64,000 nt of DNA from Siphonodentalium dalli (Eukaryota; Mollusca; Scaphopoda; Gadilida; Siphonodentaliidae): assembly GCA_032622095.1 (NCBI GenBank), contig CP136068.1, positions 123,571,989-123,635,988 on the forward strand, read 5' to 3'. Every line of letters starts with the position of its first letter. Position 1 is the first letter of the stretch. A program made the translations under genes and the position numbers. Positions 54,801 through 59,850 of the stretch are shown here, piece after piece. The notes below the pieces were generated by a model. It worked only from the letters and a program-made list of their open reading frames with translations, was not told the origin of the DNA and did not search any database.

Positions 54801-57464
54801 CCTGTGTGAACTGTTTAACACAAGACAACAGATTTAACACTTTCTGCTAAACCCTATTTAATAGCGAACTTTGATTCTAGGTATTGGAAAGTTAATGCAA
54901 AATCAATGGAATCATTGTATGATAATGAGATGTGTTTTTTTGGTGATCCTATTTACGTGATCCTAGCCCGCTGTGTGATGTAGCATCACTAAATTCACCC
55001 TCTGGGGACCTCATTTTTATAAGTGTCCAGCACCATATTATAAGGCCTGGGAATTATGCTGCATACTGGATTGTTTGCCAGTTGTCTATTTCTCGACGTA
55101 AGCGCGAGAACTTAAACAAATGTAATCTAGTTTTGACCAAATTCTGTTTGTTTCTACTTAAACACAGATTTGTTAACCCACAACTTGACCACAGCATCTC
55201 CAATGTATACCTCTTTTTTACAGTTGTTGAATAAGGAGAAGATATTGCCATTAACAATCCTGTGCCTTATTCTGGCCTCTGTGACATGGGGAACTTCCTT
55301 CTATTTCTTCTTCCAAGGCCTCACATCATGGCAGGTAAGCACTTTGTTGTAATTAACCCATTTTGCGGATGTAAAATAAATTTAAAAAAAAAAAAAAATT
55401 CAATTATTTTGCTCGAAAGTGTTTCTGTTTTATTCATTGTTTAGAAACATTTTCAACTTCATCTCAGACATTTTCCAGTAATATTTTATTGATGAACAAC
55501 TAACTAATTGCAATGGCAGGTGTGTGAATTGTTTACTATTAACACAAGAAACTTGTGAATTGATTGTTTGAACAAAAGATCTTATGAAATCATCTTAACC
55601 CATTTCGGCTATTATCTTTCAACCTTGGAAGCACTAGGGGTGGATACAGGCCCCATTTCCAAAGAGGTAATTTTTCCCAATTTCTAGTCCCAAATTTCCC
55701 AAAAAGAGTGCTTTTAGTACGAGGACCTTAAGATTTATTTTAAAATTAGCCAATTATAAATGATTCATTTATGGGTTGGTACACATAACTCAAACAGATT
55801 AGTTTTTATACGCCCTTTTGAAAAAATGGTCATATTATGTAATGAGTCCGTCCGTGCGTCGTTCCGTGCATTTGGCCGTCTGTCCGTCCATTCGTTTACA
55901 TTTTTGCTTTCTGATCGATAACTCCAGTTTGGATTATTTGATCTGAACCAAAGTTGGTGTGTGTATTTCCCAGCTAAAGATACAGGCAAATTTTGAATAC
56001 GGGTTTCGTCCAATTATTTTTACATGAGTTACGGCCATTTTTCAACTTAGAATTTGACTGTCGGTTAACATTTTTGGTTTCTGACAGATAATTCCAGTTT
56101 GGATTATTTGATTGAAACAAAGTTGGTATTTGTATTTCCCAGCTAAAACTACAGGCCAAGTTCGAATATAGGTTCTGTCTAATTATTTTCACATGAGTTA
56201 CAGCCATTTTTCAACTTTTTTCAAATTTGACCACATTTTGGCATTGATATTAGGGGTATATCAGATATTCTTCAAATGTAAGCTCGAATTATTATTTTGT
56301 TCTGTGGTAGTACAATTCAAAATGGCTGAATGGCATATTTTGCATGCCATTTTGAATCTTTTGTTGTTGAAAATTCCCAATTGAATTGGACCTCTGTTGC
56401 ATTAATTTTTCCCAACTACAGGGGCCTGGTACCTAATGCCATTCAGGATGGGATAATCAATGCAATTTTTTTCAAATTTTTGTAGAATAGCAGAAAATGG
56501 CAATAACTGTGTTTCTCAGAAAATGTTTCGTTAATTCTGTTTCTCTCACCAACATATTTATTTAATCATTACACAGGTCTCTCCGGCATCATCAAGGAAA
56601 GGCAACAAACCTTGTATTCTGCTGAACTTCTACGACGCCCATGATGTTTGGCATTTCCTATCTGCGATCAGTCTCTTCTTGTCATTCCTGGTGAGTGGCA
56701 GTCTTTGTTAACCCCTCTCTATACTAATGGATTCTCCCATTCAGTTATAAAAGTAAACATTGGAACAGTTTATTATTCTTTTGGAGGGGTGTTCAGTTAA
56801 TGAAAGCAAATGGCAGACATGCAGATTAATGACATGAAAATACAGATGAAGTTCAAATTTGAGTTTGTCTGCCATTCCTGATGTAGTTGTGCCCCATTTG
56901 GACTTAGAAATTGCTGATTATTTTGATGATGTCTGGTAAATTCAGCTATTGTTATTTGATTGTCGTAAGAATATATATTTGCTCTGGTGTCTGAAATATA
57001 TGTTAACAACATACAGTAATGCTCTAATTAATCAACTCCTTAACTACAGCAGAATTATGGGTAACTTTTCAGGATTTAGTCGGAAATATGGCTTGTTGCC
57101 ATTCATTGGAAAGCTCTTGGGGAGAGCTTTCCGATGAATGGCAATAAGCCATATTTCCGACTAAATCCTGAAAAGTTACCCATAATTCTGCTGTAGTTAA
57201 GGAGTCGATTAATTAGAGCATTACTGTAGACTATTGGTACAAAGTTTTGTTTAGTGATTCTTCCCAAAATCAAATTTAGCCAGCGCTAAAATAAAGCCAC
57301 CTTTTTCGGTTGACATGTGGCCTAGCGGCCTTTTATTATTTAGCAGCATATGATCATCAAAGTGGAGGAATAATTTTAAAAGAGATATTTATCTTTTGCA
57401 GATTTACTTGACTCTGGATGATGATTTAGCTATGAAGAAGCGAGACCAAATTAGTGTGTTCTGA
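12705..57464 (+). CDS. SIDT: SID-1 transmembrane family gene (SIDT1/SIDT2-like), 21 exons, 5' end missing
   Basis: This is a multi-pass membrane protein of the SID-1 family, whose members take up or move double-stranded RNA (C. elegans SID-1) or act in lysosomal RNA/lipid handling (vertebrate SIDT1/2). The 21 exons listed separately join in one frame: 721 residues, all with AG acceptors and GT donors. Order: extracellular domain (ERTLC-like [27 protein letters not shown]), first helix ([18 protein letters not shown]), acidic serine-rich cytoplasmic loop, then the polytopic core ([80 protein letters not shown]). The Ser of SNIGY and the His residues of CYHVCPN and HDVWH match the metal site proposed for the CREST superfamily. 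Vertebrate homologues have about 830 residues, so roughly 100 N-terminal residues including the signal peptide are not accounted for. Introns are packed with mobile elements. SIDT1 versus SIDT2 cannot be decided, since invertebrates usually have their own set. Confidence 0.96.
13095..13985. mobile_element. Non-autonomous hAT-like element, TSD taagttca
   Basis: Termini CAGGGACC...GGTCCCTG and a perfect 8-bp target duplication, taagttca at 13087-13094 and 13986-13993. Subterminal GGGCGAAGT / ACTTCGCCC words occur several times at both ends, as expected of transposase-binding repeats. No ORF of note. It is inserted in a TTAA-type MITE. Confidence 0.88.
13591..13680. repeat. Short tandem repeat, ~36-bp unit x3
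   Basis: GTATTCATAAGC at 13591, 13627 and 13662, inside the 13095 hAT-like element. Confidence 0.75.
14006..14490 (+). mobile_element. Pearl-like element, CCCCCGAAAA family
   Basis: Head hairpin GTCCCCCGAAAAAAAT / AATTTTTGGGGGAC, (GTCCGTCC)n, two units of about 190 bp with ACTCCTCCTACAG and GATATTTGAAACTTCAG, end GTTTGGGGGACAC. Inserted in a CTATACT-family MITE. Confidence 0.82.
14632..14661. repeat. (AAT)n microsatellite
   Basis: Uninterrupted AAT/ATA run inside a MITE remnant. Confidence 0.9.
15318..18367 (+). mobile_element. Complex pearl-like element with 161-bp tandem units, ACTCGACTTAT family
   Basis: Head hairpin CGAGTTTTTTTCCAAAACTCG, a (GGCG)n microsatellite, then 161-bp units (ATGGCCCTTAATTAG at 15681, 15842, 16003), ending GATGCCACCTCTTGT. 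A block of about 1035-1039 bp, including the microsatellite and a spacer starting TGCCAAGCCCAGATGAATAC (16130, 17169), is itself duplicated in tandem. It fills most of the intron between SIDT exons A and B. Confidence 0.9.
18643..18787 (+). CDS. SIDT: SIDT exon B, extracellular domain
   Basis: Acceptor tttcag, donor gtaagt. Joins exon A in phase 2 (codon AG|T, Ser) to read [20 protein letters not shown]...[21 protein letters not shown]. This corresponds to the [20 protein letters not shown] stretch of vertebrate SIDT proteins. Ends in phase 0. Confidence 0.95.
19305..19666. mobile_element. Probable hAT-like MITE with TAGTGATGGG ends
   Basis: Left TAGTGATGGGCAGTT and right AACCACCCATCACTA are inverted repeats. 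Flanks cccgacat and gccaacat match at 6 of 8 bases. 362 bp, non-coding. TTTCGGTTT words occur near the left end. Confidence 0.7.
21127..21210 (+). CDS. SIDT: SIDT exon C, CPVYDL motif
   Basis: Acceptor tttttacag, donor gtatgc; 28 codons in phase 0. Reads [28 protein letters not shown], nearly residue-for-residue the family signature CPVYDL...YQTMTKKAAITVQ. Confidence 0.97.
21470..21660. mobile_element. Partial relative of the 26383 MITE
   Basis: Sequence from GCCAAGGAGAAGCCCTCAAC through the CTCGGCCTTGTGTTATCAGG segment matches, in reverse orientation, the interior and flank of 26340-26690. Only one end is present. Confidence 0.75.
23370..24130. repeat. Degenerate repeat array
   Basis: Related segments with CCTTCTATT...ATATCC, then ATTGCGCA and (C)TGCCA, occur near 23393-23510, 23534-23665 and 23897-24045. 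Spacing is irregular (about 140 and 360 bp). Probably an old dispersed or tandem repeat. Confidence 0.55.
24500..25990. repeat. GC-rich degenerate repeat cluster
   Basis: Two block types recur. CCCATTACGAGNGTNGGTCTTGTCCCCCTGG is at about 24538 and 25237. ACCAGTCTTACCTCGGG through GGAGATTCGGGCAACCAATC is at about 25010 and 25819. Open stretches on both strands exist but none gives a recognisable protein. It may be remains of a retroelement or of a GC-rich transposon; unassigned. Confidence 0.55.
26383..26736. mobile_element. MITE with 58-bp terminal inverted repeats
   Basis: The left end 26383-26440 and right end 26679-26736 are reverse complements over about 58 bp (ATATAATTTTTTAAAGTAAA inward to GAACTAT). 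The interior has no coding capacity. An inverted, partial relative is at about 21470-21660, sharing the AAGCCCTCAACTGAACTATA end and the CTCGCATGAGTCTCGC interior. Confidence 0.85.
27371..27503 (+). CDS. SIDT: SIDT exon D, end of extracellular domain
   Basis: Acceptor ctcttttcag, donor gtaaat. Reads [24 protein letters not shown] ... [12 protein letters not shown], matching the FPSNSFYVVVVVKTEDQAC segment before the first membrane helix. Ends in phase 1. Confidence 0.94.
27551..27784. mobile_element. piggyBac-like MITE, CTATACT family
   Basis: TTAACCCTTTCTATACTG at the left and AGTATAGAGAGGGTTAA at the right. A second, inverted fragment of the same family abuts it (27785-27863). Confidence 0.85.
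28482..28935. mobile_element. piggyBac-like MITE with 69-bp internal hairpin
   Basis: TTAACCCTTTGAGTGCC ... GGGCACTCAAAGGGTTAA borders. Contains the recurring palindrome at 28533-28601 (GCCAATGCATTCTC... ...GAGAATGCATTGGC). The interior near the right end has GGGCCGAT words. Confidence 0.88.
29360..29459 (+). CDS. SIDT: SIDT exon E, first transmembrane helix
   Basis: Acceptor attctag, donor gtgagt. Phase 1 in, phase 2 out. Reads [33 protein letters not shown], a hydrophobic helix followed by basic residues, equivalent to GGMLFCLGIFLSFYLLTVLL in the family. Confidence 0.95.
29471..29734. mobile_element. piggyBac-like MITE with two internal hairpins
   Basis: TTAACCCTTTCATGATGGGA at the left, CTTGATAGGGTTAA at the right. 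Palindromes at 29521-29590 and 29618-29686 share the GAATGCATTGGC-type stem and TATATATGCGAG core. It begins 11 bases after SIDT exon E. Confidence 0.88.
29760..32200. other. Intron without recognised elements
   Basis: Part of the intron between SIDT exons E and F. A run of G at about 30217 and AT-rich sequence; I see no gene and no repeat with defined ends. Confidence 0.5.
32210..32710 (+). repeat. Dispersed repeat, inverted relative to 43085-43500
   Basis: The segment with TTCCAGAATTCTGATGAATA and TATTTATCAACCTATTTCGA is found in reverse complement at 43085-43500 with moderate divergence. Both copies lie in SIDT introns. Confidence 0.85.
33015..33052 (+). CDS. SIDT: SIDT exon F (short, probable), cytoplasmic loop
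   Basis: A 38-bp candidate between gtgtag and gtaagt. Reads [14 protein letters not shown] when joined in phase with exons E and G. The loop is poorly conserved, so support comes from splice sites and phase, not similarity. Skipping it would break the frame (phase 2 to phase 1), which favours it. Confidence 0.65.
34418..35670. mobile_element. Non-autonomous hAT-like element, TSD ggccacag
   Basis: Termini CAGGCCTCAGC and its complement (CAGGTCTCAGC), flanked by a perfect 8-bp duplication ggccacag (34410-34417 and 35671-35678). Subterminal GAGACTTC / GCGAAGTC words recall the 13095 element. About 1.25 kb, no transposase visible. Confidence 0.87.
35835..37096 (+). mobile_element. Pearl-like element with 161-bp tandem units, ACTCGACTTAT family
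   Basis: Complete copy: CGAGTTTTTTTCCAAAACTCG head, short GGCG microsatellite, units at ATGGCCC 36174, 36334, 36495, 36656, 36817 and 36978 (160 or 161 bp apart), end GATGCCACCTCTTGT. It ends about 190 bp before SIDT exon G. Confidence 0.92.
37289..37357 (+). CDS. SIDT: SIDT exon G, acidic cytoplasmic loop
   Basis: Acceptor cattttag, donor gtaagt; 69 bp, phase 1 both sides. Reads [20 protein letters not shown] plus SNT, resembling the Ser/Gly/Tyr-rich stretch (YNYGSFENGS) of vertebrate SIDT2. As a phase-preserving exon it could be optional. Confidence 0.82.
37660..38625 (+). mobile_element. Pearl-like element, AAACTTCATATGGATCT family
   Basis: CCGTGCGTGCATGCATC and GTCCATC words, then repeated units with CATCACCAAACTTCATATGG and GGGTGACCTCTAGATGGGAG spaced by about 164 bp or twice that, end GAGCTACAGTGTCACTGACA. 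It runs up to within about 75 bp of SIDT exon H. Confidence 0.8.
38698..38763 (+). CDS. SIDT: SIDT exon H, cytoplasmic loop
   Basis: Acceptor aatgtag, donor gtaagc; 66 bp, phase 1 both sides. Reads [20 protein letters not shown] then TT. Like exon G it is acidic and serine-rich and could be skipped without a frame change. Confidence 0.78.
39087..40123. mobile_element. Non-autonomous hAT-like element, TSD tgcgctgg, carrying a nested pearl-like element
   Basis: Termini CAGGGTTCGCACTG / CAGGGTCCCCGCTG with a perfect 8-bp duplication tgcgctgg (39079-39086, 40124-40131). Both ends carry arrays of TTTGGCAAA words. The 39457-39902 pearl-like element sits inside. A one-ended relative with TTGCCAAAT words starts near 59616 and is copied at about 62349. 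Confidence 0.9.
39457..39902 (+). mobile_element. Pearl-like element, ATACCCCCACTTTCG family
   Basis: Head hairpin ATACCCCCACTTTCGAAG / TGGGGGGTAT, (GTCCGTCC)n, two units starting CATAACT...ACAA(C/A)TATGAACC about 140 bp apart, end CACACCTCTTGTT. Nested in the 39087 hAT-like element. Confidence 0.88.
40179..40315 (+). CDS. SIDT: SIDT exon I, acidic loop before the core
   Basis: Acceptor tattgcag, donor gtaaat. Reads [20 protein letters not shown] ... [24 protein letters not shown]. The cluster of Asp/Glu ahead of a basic RTK matches the [24 protein letters not shown] region of SIDT2. Ends in phase 0. Confidence 0.9.
40406..40670. mobile_element. piggyBac-like MITE with two internal hairpins
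   Basis: TTAACCCTTCCATGACTTGA at the left, CAGTCATGAAAGGGTTA at the right, so the right TTAA is damaged. Palindromes at 40453-40522 and 40544-40620. Close downstream of SIDT exon I. Partial copies: 32920-32983, 41258-41352 and 43921-43966. Confidence 0.85.
40700..41217. mobile_element. CTATACT-family MITE interrupted by a CAAGCC MITE
   Basis: Left part with CCATTCAGTTATAAAGGTAT and TTCAGATAATAAGTTCAAC; right part TTAGTATAGAAAGGGTTA. The 40882-41135 element and its 8-bp duplication lie inside. Confidence 0.8.
40882..41135. mobile_element. CAAGCC-ended MITE (GAATGAGGTCCCC family), TSD tggctatt
   Basis: Ends CAAGCCTTGAAATAGTGTGT and its complement, with a perfect 8-bp duplication tggctatt (40874-40881, 41136-41143). 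Interior repeats of GCAGAATGAGGTCCCCAGAG in both orientations form smaller hairpins. It interrupts a TTAA-type MITE. Confidence 0.9.
41391..41464 (+). CDS. SIDT: SIDT exon J, basic juxtamembrane segment
   Basis: Acceptor tttatttcag, donor gtgagt. Reads [20 protein letters not shown] plus NLYF, equivalent to [24 protein letters not shown]. Phase 2 out. Confidence 0.93.
41669..42425 (+). mobile_element. Pearl-like element, AAACTTCATATGGATCT family
   Basis: Same family: GTCCGTCCATTCGACCGTCC microsatellite, units with TCACCAAACTTCATATG and GGGTGACCT, end GAGCAACAGTGTCAATGACA. Confidence 0.8.
42471..42876. mobile_element. CAAGCC-ended MITE, longer copy
   Basis: Same family as 40882-41135, with ends CAAGCCTG...CCGGCTTG and flanks tgtatatt / tgtatgtt (7 of 8). 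The interior includes a segment (AAGATAAAATGCATAAT) missing from the short copy. Confidence 0.85.
43085..43500 (-). repeat. Dispersed repeat, inverted relative to 32210-32710
   Basis: Reverse-complement partner of 32210-32710 (TCGAAATAGGTTGATAAATA, TATTCATCGGAATTCTGGAA). The two could pair in the SIDT pre-mRNA. Confidence 0.85.
43682..43897 (+). CDS. SIDT: SIDT exon K, membrane core with CYYNF and SNIGY signature
   Basis: Acceptor ttcttgtag, donor gtatgt. The largest exon found. Reads [21 protein letters not shown], then [40 protein letters not shown] and FLIIVGRR. It holds two membrane helices and the conserved Ser of SN(I/L)GY, a proposed metal-site residue of CREST-type proteins. Phase 2 in and out. 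Confidence 0.98.
43975..44330 (+). repeat. Dispersed repeat, inverted relative to 10020-10390
   Basis: TACTTGTTCGGGTGCGTGAA ... CATCGTCTGAACTATGCTCA ... TTGAACAAGATTATTCTCCA. Pairs with 10020-10390 at long distance in opposite orientation. Confidence 0.8.
45005..45203. mobile_element. Decayed double-hairpin MITE
   Basis: Half of the first hairpin (about 45013-45060) and a complete second one (about 45086-45155), followed by the family right end AGCTCCAGTCATGGAAGTG. Flanks are degraded. Confidence 0.75.
45440..45690 (+). mobile_element. Decayed pearl-like repeat
   Basis: CATCCATCCATTTTAGCATC words, then a single unit with AACTCCAGTTCCTATTATA and GATGGAGCTATGGCC, the same layout as the other families. 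No clear ends. Similar weak remnants are at 7300-7475 (AGAGTTATGACCC) and 46560-46780 (opposite strand). Confidence 0.5.
45943..45991 (+). CDS. SIDT: SIDT exon L, short inter-helix loop
   Basis: Acceptor ttattgcag, donor gtaagt. Reads [17 protein letters not shown], filling the position of REINHNRALLRNDLYALE in vertebrates. Phase 2 in, phase 0 out. Confidence 0.9.
45999..46155. mobile_element. CTATACT-family MITE fragments
   Basis: TTTTAACCCATTCTACACTAAATGG and AAAAATGTTCAG mark a partial copy. Other partial copies are at 42905-43080, 43538-43660, 47900-47968, 56708-56800, and about 58118-58318 with its duplicate at about 60851-61051. Several lie within 200 bp of SIDT exons. Confidence 0.7.
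46197..46314 (+). CDS. SIDT: SIDT exon M, GLFYAMG and CYHVCPNY motif
   Basis: Acceptor atttccag, donor gtgagt. Reads [39 protein letters not shown]. The His of CYHVCPNY is invariant in the family and is a likely metal ligand. Phase 1 out. Confidence 0.98.
47070..47223. repeat. 154-bp inverted repeat in a SIDT intron
   Basis: Arms 47070-47147 and about 47153-47223 are complementary with only scattered mismatches, with a loop of a few bases. Located between exons M and N. It has no terminal motifs of the MITE families here, so it looks like a local inverted duplication. Confidence 0.9.
47286..47422 (+). CDS. SIDT: SIDT exon N, membrane core
   Basis: Acceptor ttttcag, donor gtatgc. The split codon gives Asp; reads [46 protein letters not shown]. 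Matches [25 protein letters not shown]. Phase 0 out. Confidence 0.98.
47535..47803 (-). mobile_element. tRNA-derived SINE
   Basis: Read on the minus strand from 47803, it begins GTAGCCCAGTGGTTAGAGTA (A-box TAGCCCAGTGG), followed about 40 bases later by GAGTTCGCGCC (B-box-like). A tRNA-unrelated body follows to about 47535. It could belong to the molluscan V-SINE-type families, but I cannot compare it here. Located in the SIDT intron after exon N. Confidence 0.85.
47968..48715 (+). mobile_element. Pearl-like element, AAACTTCATATGGATCT family, 5'-truncated
   Basis: Starts mid-unit (TTCGGGGTGACCTCTAGATG) directly after a MITE fragment, keeps several units, and ends AGCTACAGTGTCATTGCCAC. No microsatellite head remains. 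Confidence 0.75.
48880..48988 (+). CDS. SIDT: SIDT exon O, helix with YLGRWK
   Basis: Acceptor attttgcag, donor gtaagt. Reads [36 protein letters not shown]. Matches FWIVFSIIHI...QLYYMGRWKL. Phase 1 out. Confidence 0.97.
49053..49391. mobile_element. CAAGCC-family MITE, diverged copies and fragments
   Basis: CAGGCTTCC...TTTGCAGAATGAGGTCCC followed by the family interior. Further fragments of the family are at 12891-12975, 18895-18950, about 20530-20632, 37376-37640 and 54958-55052, recognised by GAATGAGGTCCCC or its complement. Confidence 0.75.
49646..49719 (+). CDS. SIDT: SIDT exon P, loop with conserved Cys
   Basis: Acceptor atttccag, donor gtgagt. Reads [20 protein letters not shown] plus KPLHM, corresponding to [24 protein letters not shown]. 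Phase 0 out. Confidence 0.95.
49925..50716 (+). mobile_element. Pearl-like element with ~157-bp units, CAGATATCTCCACCAC family
   Basis: CATCCATTCCGTCTGTCTGG head remnant, then five units marked by GCAGATATCTC at about 49974, 50129, 50286 and 50444, plus a diverged one near 50589 (spacing 145-158), end GCAACCTCTTGTTT. Confidence 0.82.
50841..51917. mobile_element. Non-autonomous hAT-like element, TSD gttggtac
   Basis: Termini CAGAGCTGTTAAGTT / CAGACCTGTTAAGTT with a perfect 8-bp duplication gttggtac (50833-50840, 51918-51925). Subterminal CACGGATT / TCCGTGAG words at both ends. About 1.08 kb without a credible gene. Confidence 0.9.
52349..52395 (+). CDS. SIDT: SIDT exon Q, start of a helix
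   Basis: Acceptor catttcag, donor gtaagt. Reads [15 protein letters not shown] with a split Met; corresponds to DRMVLLVMGNVINWS. Phase 2 out. Confidence 0.94.
52826..53567 (+). mobile_element. Pearl-like element, ATACCCCCACTTTCG family
   Basis: Head ATACCCTCACTTTCGAAG / TGGAGGGTAT, (GTCCGTCC)n, three or more units with ATGAACC, end CACACCTCTTGTT. In the intron after SIDT exon Q. Confidence 0.87.
53814..53919 (+). CDS. SIDT: SIDT exon [12 protein letters not shown] helix
   Basis: Acceptor gattttatag, donor gtgagt. Reads [20 protein letters not shown] then [16 protein letters not shown]; corresponds to AAYGLIMRPNDFASYLLAI. Phase 0 out. Confidence 0.97.
54175..54480 (+). mobile_element. Pearl-like remnant, TGTACCATACATGG family
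   Basis: CTTGTTTATGTGTACCCATG ... GGTACACATAGTG head palindrome, the same head as at 9281, followed by CTGTCTATCTG words and decayed sequence. Confidence 0.6.
55224..55334 (+). CDS. SIDT: SIDT exon [10 protein letters not shown] helix
   Basis: Acceptor cttttttacag, donor gtaagc; 37 codons in phase 0. Reads [37 protein letters not shown]; corresponds to SVVWGFALFFFFQGLSTWQ. Confidence 0.98.
55805..56225 (+). mobile_element. Pearl-like element, ATACGCCCTTTTG family
   Basis: Weak head palindrome (ATACGCCC ... GTCATATTAT), GTCCGTCC-type words, two units about 170 bp apart with CCAGTTTGGATTATTTGAT. Confidence 0.75.
56577..56690 (+). CDS. SIDT: SIDT exon T, HDVWHFLS catalytic-type motif
   Basis: Acceptor ttacacag, donor gtgagt; 38 codons in phase 0. 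Reads [38 protein letters not shown]. The HDxWHFLS motif is the most conserved block of the family and supplies two His residues of the proposed metal site. Confidence 0.98.
57013..57228. repeat. 216-bp inverted repeat (hairpin) in last SIDT intron
   Basis: Two arms of about 105 bp, with few mismatches, around a 5-base loop near 57118-57122. It lies between exons T and U. The left boundary of the 2733-bp duplication falls in the loop. Confidence 0.93.
57402..57464 (+). CDS. SIDT: SIDT terminal exon U with stop codon
   Basis: Acceptor cttttgcag. Reads [20 protein letters not shown] then TGA, the canonical C-terminus of the family (LTLDDDLDTVQRDKIYVF). It lies wholly inside the first copy of the 2733-bp tandem duplication, so an identical exon exists at 60135-60197. 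Confidence 0.98.
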   Translation: MYLTLDDDLAMKKRDQISVF

Positions 57465-57542
57465 TGTGTATGGTGCTGGATTGTGAATTGGAGTTCAGAC
57501 AATGATTCCATGAATTTAACTGGTGAATGCAGCTTGATTGAG

Positions 57543-57548
57543 AATAAA
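57543..57548 (+). terminator. Candidate poly(A) signal AATAAA of SIDT
   Basis: AATAAA lies about 80 bp after the stop codon and is followed by a T-rich stretch. An identical copy is at 60276-60281 in the second duplication unit. A short 3' UTR is implied if it is used. Confidence 0.55.
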
Positions 57549-57685
57549 ATCACTATTTTCTTTTTACTCAAATGAGCCATCATTCTTCATGATTGGCAAG
57601 AACAGTCTGTGTAAACATAAACTGTCATACTGACAGCGTAAACATAAACTCATACTGACATACTCAGTCTATCTTAGTCTCACAG

Positions 57686-58117
57686 TAAAAGGTACTCAAT
57701 CTGATTCGATGGTCCCCATATAATCAGGTTCCAACAAGAAAATTTTTAGAAATGCCACTTCAGTTATCAGAATCGATTAATTGCTCAAAAATAATGCTAA
57801 TCACTTTCAACTGTAGTATAAAATTGTCCTAAACATGTTATTTGTTCGATGAAATTTGGCCTTATTATCAACAGATAGCCTTTTGATTTTAGAGTTATCC
57901 ATATTCATCCGCAATTTGGTCTGAGACCGTCGGCTCTTTGACTTTTACTGGGCCACTAATAATTCTCGAGGGTGAAAAATAATAGATTTAAAAAATCGAT
58001 ATCTAATAACTATGAGCTTTGGTAGGTGGGTTCCACGACTCAAATCAAATATTTTTTTACCCCCAAATCCAAATAAATAGTAATTGAGGGGCGCCTAATC
58101 GGATTATGCATCTTTAA
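57686..58117. mobile_element. Relative of the 10501 fold-back
   Basis: Begins AAAGGTACTCAATCTGATTC and ends with the same terminal ~120 bp as the right arm of 10501-10915 (CGATATCTAAT, TGAGCTTTG, TTTTTACCCCCAA, CATCTTTAA). The interior is not palindromic, so it may represent the longer parental form. Repeated at about 60419-60850. Confidence 0.7.
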
Positions 58118-58314
58118 TAAGTTCAGCAAATGCTCATATCTGAACATTTTTCACCTATGAGTAGGAAATCTTTCTTGTATTATCATTTCGTATGTCCGTC
58201 GTCTGCGCATGCAAATATCCTGAACATCCTTCCAGTTGAGTAATAGATCATTCCAATGTATCATTTTATAAATTATTGTGAGAATCCATTTAGTAAACAA
58301 AGGGTTAACCCTTT

Positions 58315-58771
58315 ACCCAACAGAACGGCCCTGTTCCAATGCATTCTCTTATATATGCGAGTCGACCATAGGTCGCCTTGCATATATAAGAGAATGTATT
58401 GGCTTAACACATATTAAAAATGATAAAATTGTCAAAGAATGTAGATAAATATTATAAAAATTGTTAAAAAATGTAAGAAAAAATTATAAAATTGTTAAAG
58501 AATGTAAGAAAAAAATGGTAAAAAGTGTTAAAAAAAAGTATTTTTTTAGGCCAATGCATTCTCTTATATATGCGAGGCGACCTATGGTCGACTCGCGTAT
58601 ATAAGAGAATGCATTGGCACAGGGCATAACTGTAACCATCACAATGTGGCCAATGAATCGGTTCCAATGATATCCATATTTGTATGGTGTTATTGAGACA
58701 GACCGAAGATATTTTAGGCTGTTGAAGCTTTATTTGGGCGTTTTTGGCCGTTTTGTTGGGTAAAGGGTTAA
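58315..58771. mobile_element. piggyBac-like MITE with two hairpins
   Basis: TTAACCCTTTACCCAACAGA ... TGTTGGGTAAAGGGTTAA. Hairpins at 58336-58403 and 58550-58618. Its left TTAA is shared with the right end of a neighbouring CTATACT-family copy. An identical copy lies in the duplicated unit at 61048-61504. Confidence 0.9.
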
Positions 58772-59850
58772 CGGACCAATAATACCACAACATCATGTTC
58801 GTCGGCTGATATTCTCACTCCCTGAAAAAGTTAAATTAACGACCTGCGAATATGATGTCATAATTTTCTTGGTTTGTTCACGATACTCCGATATGGTTAG
58901 TTGCAGATCAAAAATACTCAGGAACGTTGATTTGCATACACCCAATAGTATAGGTGCATCCACATTTCATTTGACACGCCATGAATCTCATAGTTCTTGG
59001 CAGATTGCTTTGAAACTTCAAACTATTTGATTCAAATCTTAAAGGCCCATTTAATTTTCAAGTCACGGACTATTTTTTTATAGTGCTTTGATAGACGGTT
59101 TTAATAACAATTTGTGACATAAAATATGATTAAAATACTATATTTCGTCACTGTTTGGAATGTCTGTTTAAGAAGGTGCCCATAAAGTACTAGAAAATAG
59201 CTGAAATCATAGAAAACATTTCCCCCAGAATGCAACATAATACAAATTAAGATATAGAGTTATCCCCTTCCATTGAAAATAATAGACTTTGCAGTACTGT
59301 CCAGATGAAACTTGAGCACAGAAAAACATCCGCACCTCCACAAAACAAGATGTTCAAACTTTATTACACCGTATAAATTGATAATACAATGTTTTGGTGC
59401 TTCCTCTTTCAAATGGTATATAATATGGTATATATTTAATATAATGTGATCTGGGGGGTTAGAAATTTAAGTGGGCCTTTAATTCTTGGTCAGTGCTAGA
59501 TTCTTTATCCACACCTGCCCGAGATATTGAAGATTTTCATTCAATGTTCCCAATATTTTGCTAAAAACTTACTTTGTAAATTTTAGTTTACAGTGCCTTT
59601 GATATGGTCCCGCTTCCAGGGTTGGCGCTGGAGCGGCTGGACCCAAATTTTCTGTTGCCAAATATTTTGCCAAATGAATTTTTTTTGTGCCAAATTTCAA
59701 AATGATTTGCCAAATTTAATTCAGGGTATATGATTGGGTAAATTGAAGGAAATTCTCATATTTTTATTGTCCTAGGATATCTTTCCCCCCACCCTGGATA
59801 TCTTCCCCCCCATGTACGACTAAGAAATAATTTCACTCATATGATATCGT

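Larger units (their letters stand above)
57118..59850. repeat. Tandem duplication, unit 1 (2733 bp)
   Basis: This unit recurs immediately downstream at 59851-62583 with an offset of 2733. Reading both copies, I noticed only one substitution (in the AACAAGAAA/AACAACAAA stretch near 57731/60464). It contains the SIDT last exon, poly(A) signal, a relative of the 10501 fold-back and a TTAA-flanked double-hairpin MITE. Its left edge is at the centre of the 57013-57228 palindrome. Confidence 0.97.
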
